Shown here piece by piece: positions 24,232 to 33,748 of a stretch of 64,000 nt of DNA. The stretch lies in contig NZ_CP011132.1 of the NCBI RefSeq assembly GCF_000981805.1, positions 1,674,001 through 1,738,000 of the forward strand. The letters are read 5' to 3'. The first letter of the stretch is position 1. Each line of letters starts with the position of its first letter. The DNA is from Citrobacter amalonaticus Y19 (lineage in GTDB: Bacteria; Pseudomonadota; Gammaproteobacteria; Enterobacterales; Enterobacteriaceae). The position numbers were made by a program, and so were the translations under genes. The notes beneath the pieces were generated by a model. It was given only the letters and a program-made list of their open reading frames with translations. It was not told the origin of the DNA and did no database searches.

Positions 24232-27200
24232 TTACCCGCTAATCTGCTCCATCGCCTGCAGAATACGCTTATCCGAAATCGGATACGGCGTCCCCAGCTG
24301 TTGGGCAAAGTAGCTGACCCGCAGTTCTTCAATCATCCAGCGGATCGCTTTCACGTCCTCGTCTTCGCGCCGCGCCGGCGGCAGTTTGTTAAACCACTGC
24401 TGCCAGGCCTGCTGGACGCTTTCGACTTTCAGCATCTGCGCGCGATCGCGGTGGGGATCAATCGCCAGCTTCTCGAGACGTTTTTCAATCGCCTGCAAAT
24501 AACGCAGCGTGTCGCCAAGACGTTTGTAACCATTGCCGGTGACAAACCCGCGATACACCAGCCCGCCCATCTGCGCTTTGATATCAGAAAGCCCCAGCGC
24601 CATCGTCATATCCACGCGCCCTTTCAGCCGCTTGTTGATCGTAAAGACAGCGGTCAGAATCTGTTCGACCTGCTGCGCAATCTCCACCACCGTCTCGTTC
24701 AGCTCGGCACGAACCTTCTCGTGCAGCGCGGCAAAGCCTTCTTCCGTCCAGACCGGACCGCCGTTGGCGTCAATCAGCTTATCCACGCCGCAGGAAATAC
24801 AGTCGTCAATCAGCTCCAGCACCTTGCCGTACGGGTTGAAATAGAGGCCCAGTTTGGCTTTGTTCGGCAACTTCTCGTGCAGGTATTTGATCGGCGACGG
24901 AATGTTCAACAACAGCAAACGGCGCAAACCTGACCACATCGCCTGCTGTTGCTCCAGCGGATTATCAAACAGCTTGATCGCCACGCTGTCGCGCTCATCC
25001 ACTAGGGCGGGCCACGCTTTGACTTTGTAGTTGCCGCGTTTCTGCTCATAACTTTCCGGCAGTTGCCCGAAGCTCCAGATGTGCAGCCCGCTCTGTTCGA
25101 TACCGTCATCGGCCACCGCCGAGAGCGTCTCCTGCACTTTCCCTTTCAGCCGCTCTTTCAGTTCCTGCAATGAGCGCCCTTCTTCCAGCTTCTTGTTTTT
25201 ATCATCCACCACCCGGAAGGTGATTTTCAGATGATCGGGCACCTGATCCCAGTGCCAGTCTTCGCGGTCAACCGTCACGCCCGTCATCCGTCGCAGCTCA
25301 CGCTCCAGCGCGTCCAGCAACGGCAGCTCCAGCGGCGTCACGCGGCCTAAAAACGCGTCGGCATAGTTCGGGGCTGGTACAAAGTTGCGCCGCACTGGCT
25401 TCGGCATTGATTTGATCAGCGCAATCACCAGTTCGCGGCGCAGGCCCGGTATCTGCCATTCAAAACCACTTTCATCGACCTGATTGAGCAGCGGCAGCGG
25501 AATATGGACGGTCACGCCGTCCGCATCCGCGCCCGGTTCAAACTGATAGCTCAACCGCAGCTTCAGATTGCCCTGATGCCAGAAGTTCGGATAGTCCAGC
25601 TTACTGATGTTGTCCGCGCCCTCTTTGATCAGCATGCTCTTTTCAAAGTTGAGCAGATCCGGCGTGTCGCGGCTGACCTTCTTCCACCAGTTATCAAAGT
25701 GCCGGGCGGAAATCACGTCATGGCTGATGCGCTGGTCGTAAAACTCAAACAGCGTTTCGTCGTCCACCAGAATGTCGCGACGGCGCGATTTGTGTTCCAG
25801 TTCTTCCACTTCGGCGCGCAGCTTGAGGTTTTCGCGGAAAAAGGCATGGCGCGTCTGCCAGTCGCCTTCCACCAGCGCATGGCGGATAAACAGTTCGCGG
25901 CACAGCGCCGGGTCAATCTGGCTGTAGTTCACCTTCCGCGCGGCGACAATCGGCAGACCGTAAACGGTCACCTTTTCCGTTGCCATGACCGCACCCTGCG
26001 CTCGCTCCCAGTGCGGTTCGCTATACGATCGCTTAATCAGATGCTGAGCGACCGGTTCGACCCACTCGGGATCGATCCGCGCCGCAATGCGCCCCCACAG
26101 ACGACTGGTTTCCACCAGTTCCGCCACCATCGCCCACTTCGGCGGCTTTTTGAACAAGCCGGAACCGGGGAAAATCGAAAAGCGCGCGTTACGCGCACCG
26201 GTATATTCCTGCTTATCGGCATCCTTCATGCCGATGTGCGATAACAGCCCGGTCAGCAGCGCAATATGGATCTCGCGGTACTCTGCCGGTTCACTGTTCA
26301 CCGGAATACCCAGCTCTTTCACCACCTGACGCAGTTGGGTGTAGATATCCTGCCACTCACGCACGCGCAGATAGTTCAGATAGTCAGTCCGGCACAGTCG
26401 GCGAAACGCGTTTGACGACAGCGCTTTTTGCTGTTCGCCGAGATAATTCCACAGATTCACAAACGCGAGGAAATCGGACTCTTTGTCGTGAAAGCGACGG
26501 TGTTTCTCATCGGACGCCTGCTGCTTGTCCATTGGACGCTCGCGCGGATCCTGAATCGACAGCGCCGAGGTGATGATCATTGCCTCGCGCACGCAGCCGT
26601 GTTTTTGCGCTTCCAGCACCATTCGCGCCAGACGCGGATCCACCGGCAGCTGGCTCAGTTGGCGCCCCAGCGGCGTCAGTTTATAAGCTGTTGCCTGTTC
26701 ATCGGTGCTGATCGCACCCAGTTCTTCCAGCAGACGCACGCCGTCCTGGATGTTGCGCCTATCCGGCGCTTCAACAAACGGAAACGCGGCGATGTCGCCC
26801 AGCCCCAGCGCGGTCATCTGCAATATGACCGACGCCAGGTTGGTGCGCAGAATTTCCGGATCGGTAAACTCCGGGCGCGACAGGAAGTCGTCTTCGGAAT
26901 AGAGACGAATACAGATGCCTTCGGAAACGCGCCCGCAGCGGCCTTTACGCTGGTTGGCTGAAGCCTGCGATACCGGTTCAATTGGCAGCCGCTGGACTTT
27001 GGTACGGAAACTGTAGCGGCTGATACGCGCCGTACCGGGATCGATCACATATTTGATCCCCGGCACCGTCAGCGAGGTTTCCGCCACGTTGGTCGCCAGC
27101 ACAATACGCCGTCCACTGTGCGACTGGAAGACGCGGTTTTGCTCGCTATTCGACAGTCGCGCATACAGCGGCAGCACTTCCGTATGGCGCAGATTCAGTT

Positions 27201-28134
27201 TATTCAGCGCGTCGGCGGTATCGCGGATCTCGCGCTCACCGCTCATGAAGATCAGGATGTCGCCAGGACTTTCGCGTCCCAGTTCGTCTACCGCATCGAA
27301 AATGGCCTGCAACTGGTCACGTTCGGTGTCATCCGCCTCTTCGACGATCGGCCGATAGCGAACTTCCACCGGATAGGTGCGTCCGGAGACTTCAATGATT
27401 GGCGCATTGTTGAAATGGCGCGAAAAACGCTCCGGGTCGATGGTGGCGGAGGTGATGATAATTTTCAGATCCGGACGACGCGGCAACAGTTCTTTCAGAT
27501 AGCCAAGCAGGAAATCGATGTTCAGGCTACGTTCGTGCGCTTCATCGATAATGATCGTGTCGTACTGCATCAGCAGACGGTCCTGCTGAATCTCCGCCAG
27601 CAGGATACCGTCAGTCATCAGCTTGACCATGGTGTTATCGCTGACGTGATCGCTAAAGCGCACCTTATAGCCGATGCACCCGCCCGACTCCGTCTGCAAC
27701 TCTTCGGCGATACGGTTAGCTACCGTACGCGCCGCCAGACGACGCGGCTGGGTGTGGCCGATCAGCCCTTTCACCCCGCGCCCCAGTTCCATGCAGATTT
27801 TCGGGAGCTGTGTGGTTTTACCTGAACCGGTTTCCCCGGCAACGATCACCACCTGATGGTCGCGAACGGCCTCGAGGATCGCCTGTTTCTTCTGGCTAAC
27901 GGGCAGGTTTTCCGGGTAGGTAATCAACGGTCGCGCCGCTTCGCGTAGCACAACTTTACCTGCCGCCTGTTCAATCTCTTTCGCCATCTCCTGGTAAATG
28001 GCCTGTTGTGCATCAGGATTTTTAACCTTCTTCACGCCGTGCAGGCGACGCGAAAAGCGCTGGCGGTCGCGCAGCATCAGTGAATCCAGCTGTTGTTGTA
28101 ATGCGTGGAAGGTTAATTTTTGTTGTTCTGTCAT
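24232..28134 (-). CDS. hrpA: ATP-dependent RNA helicase HrpA
   Basis: This 1300-aa DEAH-box helicase, the same length as E. coli HrpA, rescues stalled or collided ribosomes and processes some mRNAs. Visible motifs: Walker A GETGSGKTTQ (about residue 100), the DEAH box in IIDEAHERS, SAT, and motif VI QRKGRCGR. The long C-terminal extension (OB fold plus the HrpA-specific DUF3418 region) is present and uninterrupted. Its minus-strand end faces the REP array. Confidence 0.97.
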   Translation of the reverse strand: MTEQQKLTFHALQQQLDSLMLRDRQRFSRRLHGVKKVKNPDAQQAIYQEMAKEIEQAAGKVVLREAARPLITYPENLPVSQKKQAILEAVRDHQVVIVAGETGSGKTTQLPKICMELGRGVKGLIGHTQPRRLAARTVANRIAEELQTESGGCIGYKVRFSDHVSDNTMVKLMTDGILLAEIQQDRLLMQYDTIIIDEAHERSLNIDFLLGYLKELLPRRPDLKIIITSATIDPERFSRHFNNAPIIEVSGRTYPVEVRYRPIVEEADDTERDQLQAIFDAVDELGRESPGDILIFMSGEREIRDTADALNKLNLRHTEVLPLYARLSNSEQNRVFQSHSGRRIVLATNVAETSLTVPGIKYVIDPGTARISRYSFRTKVQRLPIEPVSQASANQRKGRCGRVSEGICIRLYSEDDFLSRPEFTDPEILRTNLASVILQMTALGLGDIAAFPFVEAPDRRNIQDGVRLLEELGAISTDEQATAYKLTPLGRQLSQLPVDPRLARMVLEAQKHGCVREAMIITSALSIQDPRERPMDKQQASDEKHRRFHDKESDFLAFVNLWNYLGEQQKALSSNAFRRLCRTDYLNYLRVREWQDIYTQLRQVVKELGIPVNSEPAEYREIHIALLTGLLSHIGMKDADKQEYTGARNARFSIFPGSGLFKKPPKWAMVAELVETSRLWGRIAARIDPEWVEPVAQHLIKRSYSEPHWERAQGAVMATEKVTVYGLPIVAARKVNYSQIDPALCRELFIRHALVEGDWQTRHAFFRENLKLRAEVEELEHKSRRRDILVDDETLFEFYDQRISHDVISARHFDNWWKKVSRDTPDLLNFEKSMLIKEGADNISKLDYPNFWHQGNLKLRLSYQFEPGADADGVTVHIPLPLLNQVDESGFEWQIPGLRRELVIALIKSMPKPVRRNFVPAPNYADAFLGRVTPLELPLLDALERELRRMTGVTVDREDWHWDQVPDHLKITFRVVDDKNKKLEEGRSLQELKERLKGKVQETLSAVADDGIEQSGLHIWSFGQLPESYEQKRGNYKVKAWPALVDERDSVAIKLFDNPLEQQQAMWSGLRRLLLLNIPSPIKYLHEKLPNKAKLGLYFNPYGKVLELIDDCISCGVDKLIDANGGPVWTEEGFAALHEKVRAELNETVVEIAQQVEQILTAVFTINKRLKGRVDMTMALGLSDIKAQMGGLVYRGFVTGNGYKRLGDTLRYLQAIEKRLEKLAIDPHRDRAQMLKVESVQQAWQQWFNKLPPARREDEDVKAIRWMIEELRVSYFAQQLGTPYPISDKRILQAMEQISG

Positions 28135-28335
28135 AGCGTTAAAAGGCAGTGCTCTGCCTGGTTAAATCTCTTCTAAATGATTGGAATAGAGTACCACATC
28201 AGCGCATTTTGTGTGTTGTTCAATAAATTCGAACATAGGATTCGATATATTGCGCTTTCTCTGCGACAGGATTGTGAATAAAGTGTCAACAAGCAACGGG
28301 GCGTAGCCCCTTCAAACACCTATAAGGAAACACCC

Positions 28336-28941
28336 ATGAGCAAGGTATTAGTTCTCAAATCCAGTATTCTGGCAGGGTACTCTCAGTCTGGTCAGTTGTC
28401 TGATTATTTTGTTGAACAGTGGCGTGAAAAGCACTCTGCTGACGAAATCACCGTGCGTGACCTGGCTGCCAATCCTGTCCCGGTACTGGATGGCGAACTG
28501 GTGGGTGCTCTGCGCCCGAGCGACGCGCCGCTGACGCCTCGTCAACAGGACGCGCTGGCGCTGTCTGATGAACTGATCGCTGAACTGAAAGCGCACGATG
28601 TGATTGTTATCGCCGCGCCGATGTACAACTTCAACATCCCGACGCAGCTGAAAAACTACTTCGACCTGATTGCTCGTGCTGGCGTAACGTTCCGCTACAC
28701 CGAGAAAGGTCCGGAAGGTCTGGTCACTGGCAAACGTGCGGTGATCCTCTCCAGCCGTGGCGGTATCCACAAAGATACCCCGACCGACCTGATTGCGCCG
28801 TACCTGAAAGTCTTCCTCGGCTTTATCGGCATCACCGACGTGAACTTCGTGTTCGCAGAAGGGATTGCCTACGGTCCGGAAGTGGCGACTAAAGCGCAGT
28901 CTGACGCAAAAGCCGCCATCGATAGCGTGGTTGCCGCATAA
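28336..28941 (+). CDS. azoR: FMN-dependent NADH:azo/quinone reductase AzoR
   Basis: This 201-aa flavodoxin-fold homodimer reduces azo dyes and quinones with NADH. The FMN phosphate loop SSILAGYSQSG (residues 9-19), PMYNFNIPTQLKNYFD and SSRGG are conserved with E. coli AzoR. AAGGAAAC precedes the ATG. It diverges from hrpA, and a strong terminator follows. Confidence 0.97.
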   Translation: MSKVLVLKSSILAGYSQSGQLSDYFVEQWREKHSADEITVRDLAANPVPVLDGELVGALRPSDAPLTPRQQDALALSDELIAELKAHDVIVIAAPMYNFNIPTQLKNYFDLIARAGVTFRYTEKGPEGLVTGKRAVILSSRGGIHKDTPTDLIAPYLKVFLGFIGITDVNFVFAEGIAYGPEVATKAQSDAKAAIDSVVAA

Positions 28942-28949
28942 GTTCTTCC

Positions 28950-28977
28950 CCTCCCGCTCCGGCGGGAGGTTTTTTTA
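28950..28977 (+). terminator. Terminator after azoR
   Basis: The stem CCTCCCGC / GCGGGAGG with a short loop is followed by seven T's. Confidence 0.92.
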
Positions 28978-29388
28978 TCACTTCGCCTGATAACGTAAAT
29001 ATCCTACCACTCCCTGACTCACACCATCACTCGGATGATTCACTCCGTCTGTAACGTCTACACAGGGAAAATCAAACGGCGACACATTCTCAATGCATGC
29101 CACGTTAACGCCATACTGATCCGGACTGGAGCGTCGCTGATGGAAAGTGTAAATCCCACACACTGAGCAAAAAAAATGCCTTGCCGTGCCAGTATTGAAA
29201 CGATACTCCGTCAGTTTATCCTGACCCGCGAGGATCCTGATTCCCATAAGCGGTGCGGAAACGACGACCGCCCCACGCATCCGACAAAATGAACAGTTGC
29301 ACCGCCGGATAGTATTGAATCCATCGCTGAGTTGAACGGTAAATTTGACGGCACCACAGTGACACTGCGCAGTCAGTTGTTCAGTCAT
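28978..29388 (-). CDS. GFA (CENP-V/GFA) zinc-binding family protein
   Basis: This 136-aa GFA-domain protein carries paired zinc-binding cysteines: CHCGAV (about 9-14), CNCSFC (about 32-37) and CSVCGIY (about 74-80). The family is named after glutathione-dependent formaldehyde-activating enzyme, but that activity is doubtful for most members, so no reaction is assigned. The ATG at 29388 has GGAGG seven bases upstream. The next gene upstream on the same strand is ydbC, 14 bp away, suggesting co-transcription. Confidence 0.88.
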   Translation of the reverse strand: MTEQLTAQCHCGAVKFTVQLSDGFNTIRRCNCSFCRMRGAVVVSAPLMGIRILAGQDKLTEYRFNTGTARHFFCSVCGIYTFHQRRSSPDQYGVNVACIENVSPFDFPCVDVTDGVNHPSDGVSQGVVGYLRYQAK

Positions 29389-29402
29389 TATCAACCTCCG
29401 CC

Positions 29403-30278
29403 TTATGCCTTTTGCGCAATATTTCCCAGCGTCTCCAGCACGTCCGTTGACAGAACCAGATCCCCTGCGGCCATATTTTCATGCAAATGCGTCACCGACG
29501 ACGTACCCGGTATCAGTAAAATATTCGGTGAACGATGTAGCAACCATGCCAGCGCGACCTGCATCGGCGTCGCATTGAGGCTCGCGGCGACATCTGAGAG
29601 CGTTGAGGACTGTAGCGGCGTGAACCCGCCCAGCGGGAAAAAGGGAACGTAAGCAATACCGTCTTCTGCCAGCGAGTCGATTAACGCATCATCCTGACGA
29701 TGGGCGATATTGTACTCATTCTGCACACAGACGACGTCTGCGATGCTGCGCGCTTGCACCACCTGGTTTGCGGTCACATTGCTAAGACCAATGTGTTTGA
29801 CCAGACCCTGCTGCTGAAGCTCAGCCAGCACGCTGAAACTCTCTTCAATGGATCCTTCATGAGGGCCGTGACCGTCGCCCAGCATAATGCGTAAGTTAAC
29901 GACATCCAGCACATCCAGACCGAGGTTACGCAGGTTATCGTGAACCGCCTGCCTGAGTTCCTCTGGCGAAAACGCCGGTAACCAGGACGCATCGTCTCCA
30001 CGACGGGCGCCGATTTTAGTGACAATCACCAGATCGTCCGGATAGGGATGCAGCGCTTCGCGAATAATTTGATTGGTGACGTGCGGACCGTAAAAATCGC
30101 TGGTATCGATATGGTTGACCCCCAGCGCGATCGCTTCCCGAAGCACCGTCAATGCAACATGACGATCGCGCGGTGGACCAAAAACCCCTGGCCCCGCCAG
30201 TTGCATCGCCCCATACCCTAAACGTTTGACCTGCCGGGAACCGAGAGAGAACGTGCCAGATGTACCGTGACTTGCCAT
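29403..30278 (-). CDS. ydbC: YdbC, aldo-keto reductase (pyridoxal reductase PdxI)
   Basis: This 291-aa aldo-keto reductase with a TIM-barrel fold is collinear with E. coli YdbC, described as an NADPH-dependent pyridoxal reductase (PdxI). The catalytic Asp/Tyr pair is in HIDTSDFYG, Lys in VTKIGARR, and the cofactor signature is LIPGTSSVTHLHEN. The ATG at 30278 has AAGGGA upstream and gives the E. coli-like start; a frame to 30350 is unsupported. Neighbour genes paa, tyn and fea found here in E. coli are absent. Confidence 0.93.
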   Translation of the reverse strand: MASHGTSGTFSLGSRQVKRLGYGAMQLAGPGVFGPPRDRHVALTVLREAIALGVNHIDTSDFYGPHVTNQIIREALHPYPDDLVIVTKIGARRGDDASWLPAFSPEELRQAVHDNLRNLGLDVLDVVNLRIMLGDGHGPHEGSIEESFSVLAELQQQGLVKHIGLSNVTANQVVQARSIADVVCVQNEYNIAHRQDDALIDSLAEDGIAYVPFFPLGGFTPLQSSTLSDVAASLNATPMQVALAWLLHRSPNILLIPGTSSVTHLHENMAAGDLVLSTDVLETLGNIAQKA

Positions 30279-30392
30279 AACTGTCCCTTCTGTTGAATAG
30301 TGCGTAAGAAAGAGAGTATAGAAACTTACCCTGCAAATTATTACGCGCAACGCAACAAAACGGAAAAGCTGCCGTTCGCGGTTTGCGACGGA

Positions 30393-30716
30393 TTACTTAC
30401 GCAGCCACTTCCCGTTGATGCCCTGAACGTATTCTCCCGGCTTCGCACGCGCTACCAGTTTTTGTCCGGCCATTTTCGCCACTTCATCAACGGGAAGATT
30501 GTGGCTTTGTGCGAGCTGCTGATAACTTACGCTGCGCGCGTTGTTGATTTCACTGACCAGCGCCTGCGTTTGCGCATCCTGTTTCAGCGCCACCAGATAG
30601 CCATTGTACGTCTCACCGACCCGGCCCTGGGTTCTGGCCTCATTTAGCGTCAGCGCGAAGGCGTTTCCAGTCAGCAAACTCAGCATGAGCGTCGCCAGGA
30701 TAAAGGTTCTTTTCAT
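30393..30716 (-). CDS. ydbL: YdbL, periplasmic DUF1318 protein of the YdbH-YnbE system
   Basis: This 107-aa protein has a signal peptide (cleavage near NAFA-LTLNEAR) and the DUF1318 motif LNEARTQGRVGET at the mature N-terminus, ending KPGEYVQGINGKWLRK. Of two adjacent ATG codons, 30716 has better spacing from GAGG. It is the last gene of the ydbH-ynbE-ydbL operon; in E. coli it is periplasmic and modulates YdbH-YnbE function. Confidence 0.94.
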   Translation of the reverse strand: MKRTFILATLMLSLLTGNAFALTLNEARTQGRVGETYNGYLVALKQDAQTQALVSEINNARSVSYQQLAQSHNLPVDEVAKMAGQKLVARAKPGEYVQGINGKWLRK

Positions 30717-30723
30717 CATTACC

Positions 30724-30915
30724 TCAGAACAAGTCGCTGCGGGATTTGAGCAGGCTTTCCACGTCCTTATCCACTTTGATATGAATTTCATGCTCAATTT
30801 TGACGTTCATATTGATGGTGATGGGCTCTTTTGGCGCCGCGACTTCAATGCGCGGCGTACAGCCGGTCACTAACCACAGCGGGAGAAGCGCCAGCATGGC
30901 TATCAGTGTTTTCAT
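30724..30915 (-). CDS. ynbE: YnbE, outer-membrane lipoprotein partner of YdbH
   Basis: This 63-aa lipoprotein has lipobox VTGC (Cys19). The mature part carries a beta-strand-forming segment (ITINMNVKIEHEIHIKV). In E. coli YnbE stacks as an oligomer on the YdbH C-terminus to complete an intermembrane bridge for phospholipid transport to the outer membrane. Its ATG overlaps the ydbH stop by four bases, and ydbL starts seven bases after its stop. Confidence 0.95.
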   Translation of the reverse strand: MKTLIAMLALLPLWLVTGCTPRIEVAAPKEPITINMNVKIEHEIHIKVDKDVESLLKSRSDLF

Positions 30916-33551
30916 TGGGGTTCCTCACATTCCTTGCCTTGCGGACAGTTTTTTTCTGGCAGCGCCGCGTTTTGTTCAAGCCATGCCTGTAGATTGTCGC
31001 CAAAGCGCAGACTGCGCCACAGCGTAAAAACATTCTCTTCGTGGGTGTAGTTGAGATTCACCGTGCCAACCTTGCCATCCACATGGCTGTTGCCACGAAT
31101 TTGCGCCTGCATCGTCAATACCCCCAGATTGTCTAAATTGATTTTGGTCCATGAGTGGGCAATCTCCATATAGCGCAACCAGTTGATAGCCGCCCCCGCC
31201 GCCATGTTATCTTTCACCACCGCATCGGCGGTGTCTTTGTCGATACGCAGCGTCATCGGACCGGGATTGGTTAACCAGCCGTCTTTGATAATCCATTTTT
31301 CATTGTTCAACCACAGAGGGAGCGCGCCGCTCACCGGCCCGGACATCGCAAACTGTTTCGGATTAACCGCGCTGATAAGTTCGCTCGACGAGATGTTTTG
31401 CACCCGCACCAGTGCCGGATCGTGCTGCGGCATGCGCAGTTGTTGCATAGAAACTTTACCGCCAAGCACATCCACACTCACATCCGTGAGCAGCAGCGGA
31501 TCGGCTTCACTCCACGGGTAAGTCCCTTCCAGGAAGGCGGTGATATTGGTGGCGGTCACCTGATTGACCACTTCAGCAATGCGCAATGAAACCGGTCCGC
31601 GCGTCCCCAGTTGCCATGTGCCCGCGCTAAAGCGAAACGGCAAGACGAAATCGACACCGTTGATCTGGTTATCCGGCATCCAGGCGCTGCCGCCTTTTAA
31701 GACGCCGTGACCGCCAGCCTCGAATCCCTGCTCTGCCGCCGCCGAAAACGCCACCTGGGCATACAGTTCACCCTCACGCAATTTCATTTTCCACTCAGGC
31801 GGCACCAGCGGCTGGAAGACCTCCAGCGACTGCTTCGGCCACCAGGCCTGGCCGCGTAAACGCAGGCCATCCCAGCGACCGTTGAGCCTCACCGGGCCGA
31901 TCGCCCCGGCATGTAAATCGCCTTTGAACAGGAAGAATGTCGGATCTCGTCCCTCCACGCTGAACTTGAGGGTTGAGGGGGGTAAGACGCTGCCACCGGA
32001 AAAATGGGTTTCCCCTGCATCGAACGAAAGCGCCCCGCTGAAGCGGGGGTGCGCCGCATCACGCACCCATTCGACCGGCTTATCCATAATCAGACGGGGC
32101 GTCTCAACCGTCATGGTGCCGTACTGAAGCTGGTCAAATCCCGTGGACAAATCGGTCAGCCTGATGGTGTCGTCATGCCACTCGCCTTTGCCTGCCACGT
32201 CCCATTTCGCGTGCATCGGGGTAAAACTGCCCTCGCCCCAGTAGCGCCACTGCCAGCGCCCCGCATCGGGCAGAAAATCATTCGCCAGGCCATCCAGATG
32301 CAGGACAAAATCGCCCATCTGATTCTCATGGGCGCGCAGAATCGCCTGCAATCGTCCATCCACCCCGCGCTGAGTCACCTTTACGCCCGCCAGCGGCCAG
32401 CGGATTTCGTCAATATTCAGCGAGTCGATGACCCGCCCGTGCGAACGCAGCAGCGCGCCAGGGCCAAACGCCAGTTGCGGATCGGTCAGGCTGCCGGTCA
32501 ACTGGGCGGGTAATCTGGCATAGAAAATCAAATCATCCTGCTTGGCTTCACCGGTCAGTTGCAGCGGCATCGCGCTGTTGTCCATGCTCAGTTTTCCTGG
32601 ACCAAACGAAAGCACCGCGTTGCCTTTCCCCGCTTCCCCTTGAGTCAGTACATTAAACCGGCCGCTGATCACCGCTTTCTCTGTGCCCTCCTGCCAGTTA
32701 TCCACCTTCACGCCCAGACGCCCGCTGAGGGGAAAGCCCTGATAAGGCCACGACCAGCGCCCGTCGCTGATGGTTAACTGCTGGCGCGTAAGTTCCCACG
32801 GCAGGTCGAGCAGCGGATCGGCATTATCCCGCGCCATCACGATCAGCTGTCCGGCATTCTCACGCCATTCCAGTTCTGCATCGACCAGCGACGGCTCCTG
32901 CGGCAGGCTGAGCGTGGCGACGGTATGCCCGCTCACCGGCAGTCCATCCGGCACCAGCGGCATCGTAAATTCACCGACCAGTTTGACCGGCGGCTGTCCT
33001 TCAAACGCCATGACATCAAGCTCACTTACCGTCAGCGTCTGACCGCGCAATTGACCTTGAAATTTCACCTTGTCGCCCTGATAACGAAGTTGCTGGACCT
33101 TAGATGTCAGCGAAACGTTCAGTTTGCCCTGCCACACCTGCCAGGGCGACAGAATGACGTTGTCGATAGTAATCCAGGTGTTGGGCAGCATGGCCTGCCA
33201 TTCGGCAAGCGTACGCGGTGCGGCGGGAGACTGTTCCGCCTGCGGCAGTTTTGCCAGACAGGCGGAATCGAGTTCAAGCGTGCCGATGTCCAGTTGCCAG
33301 CGACTGGGATGCGACAACCGGGCCTGACTGACACGCGCTAACTGGCAATCATCAACCAGATAGCGGAGTTCAGGAATCTGCAAACCGTGGCGCGTGAATC
33401 GCGGGCTCTCATCCAGCGCAATGCGCGTTCCGACCGGCAGCCAGATGCCCGCCAGCGTGGGAACCCACAGCCCCAGCGTCATCACCAGCGTCAGCGGCAC
33501 AAGGATCACGAGTAACAGAAGCGCCAGAACGGCTTTATATTTACCCTTCAT
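30912..33551 (-). CDS. ydbH: YdbH, AsmA-like intermembrane phospholipid transport protein
   Basis: This 879-aa protein is identical in length to E. coli YdbH. It has one N-terminal membrane helix (about 7-30) and a long periplasmic region of repeated beta strands expected to form a hydrophobic groove, as in TamB and YhdP, with which YdbH shares outer-membrane phospholipid delivery. The frame is uninterrupted. It starts the ydbH-ynbE-ydbL operon and diverges from ldhA. Confidence 0.96.
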   Translation of the reverse strand: MKGKYKAVLALLLLVILVPLTLVMTLGLWVPTLAGIWLPVGTRIALDESPRFTRHGLQIPELRYLVDDCQLARVSQARLSHPSRWQLDIGTLELDSACLAKLPQAEQSPAAPRTLAEWQAMLPNTWITIDNVILSPWQVWQGKLNVSLTSKVQQLRYQGDKVKFQGQLRGQTLTVSELDVMAFEGQPPVKLVGEFTMPLVPDGLPVSGHTVATLSLPQEPSLVDAELEWRENAGQLIVMARDNADPLLDLPWELTRQQLTISDGRWSWPYQGFPLSGRLGVKVDNWQEGTEKAVISGRFNVLTQGEAGKGNAVLSFGPGKLSMDNSAMPLQLTGEAKQDDLIFYARLPAQLTGSLTDPQLAFGPGALLRSHGRVIDSLNIDEIRWPLAGVKVTQRGVDGRLQAILRAHENQMGDFVLHLDGLANDFLPDAGRWQWRYWGEGSFTPMHAKWDVAGKGEWHDDTIRLTDLSTGFDQLQYGTMTVETPRLIMDKPVEWVRDAAHPRFSGALSFDAGETHFSGGSVLPPSTLKFSVEGRDPTFFLFKGDLHAGAIGPVRLNGRWDGLRLRGQAWWPKQSLEVFQPLVPPEWKMKLREGELYAQVAFSAAAEQGFEAGGHGVLKGGSAWMPDNQINGVDFVLPFRFSAGTWQLGTRGPVSLRIAEVVNQVTATNITAFLEGTYPWSEADPLLLTDVSVDVLGGKVSMQQLRMPQHDPALVRVQNISSSELISAVNPKQFAMSGPVSGALPLWLNNEKWIIKDGWLTNPGPMTLRIDKDTADAVVKDNMAAGAAINWLRYMEIAHSWTKINLDNLGVLTMQAQIRGNSHVDGKVGTVNLNYTHEENVFTLWRSLRFGDNLQAWLEQNAALPEKNCPQGKECEEPQ

Positions 33552-33748
33552 GGGCAGTTAATATCCTGATTTAGCGAAAAATTAAGCCGAATTAGGCCGC
33601 TATTGTGTCATGTTTAGTGAAACATGCCCAGATTAAGAATAGTTGCTCTAGAATTATTCATTATAAGTATCACTTTCAATAATATTTTATGTTTTGTAAA
33701 ATAATTTGAATTAGATAACTGTGATTCAACATCACTGGAGAAAGTCTT

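Noticed and set aside
23782..24933. A 383-codon plus-strand frame with perfect 25-residue repeats, and a matching minus-strand repeat frame at 23969-24220
   Set aside because: The repeat unit is 75 bp, a multiple of three, so any stop-free frame stays open through the array. There is no ribosome site, it overlaps hrpA antisense, and both strands show the effect.
25504..26244. Long plus-strand frame antisense to hrpA
   Set aside because: Shadow frame in GC-rich coding DNA; hrpA is complete and conserved on the other strand.
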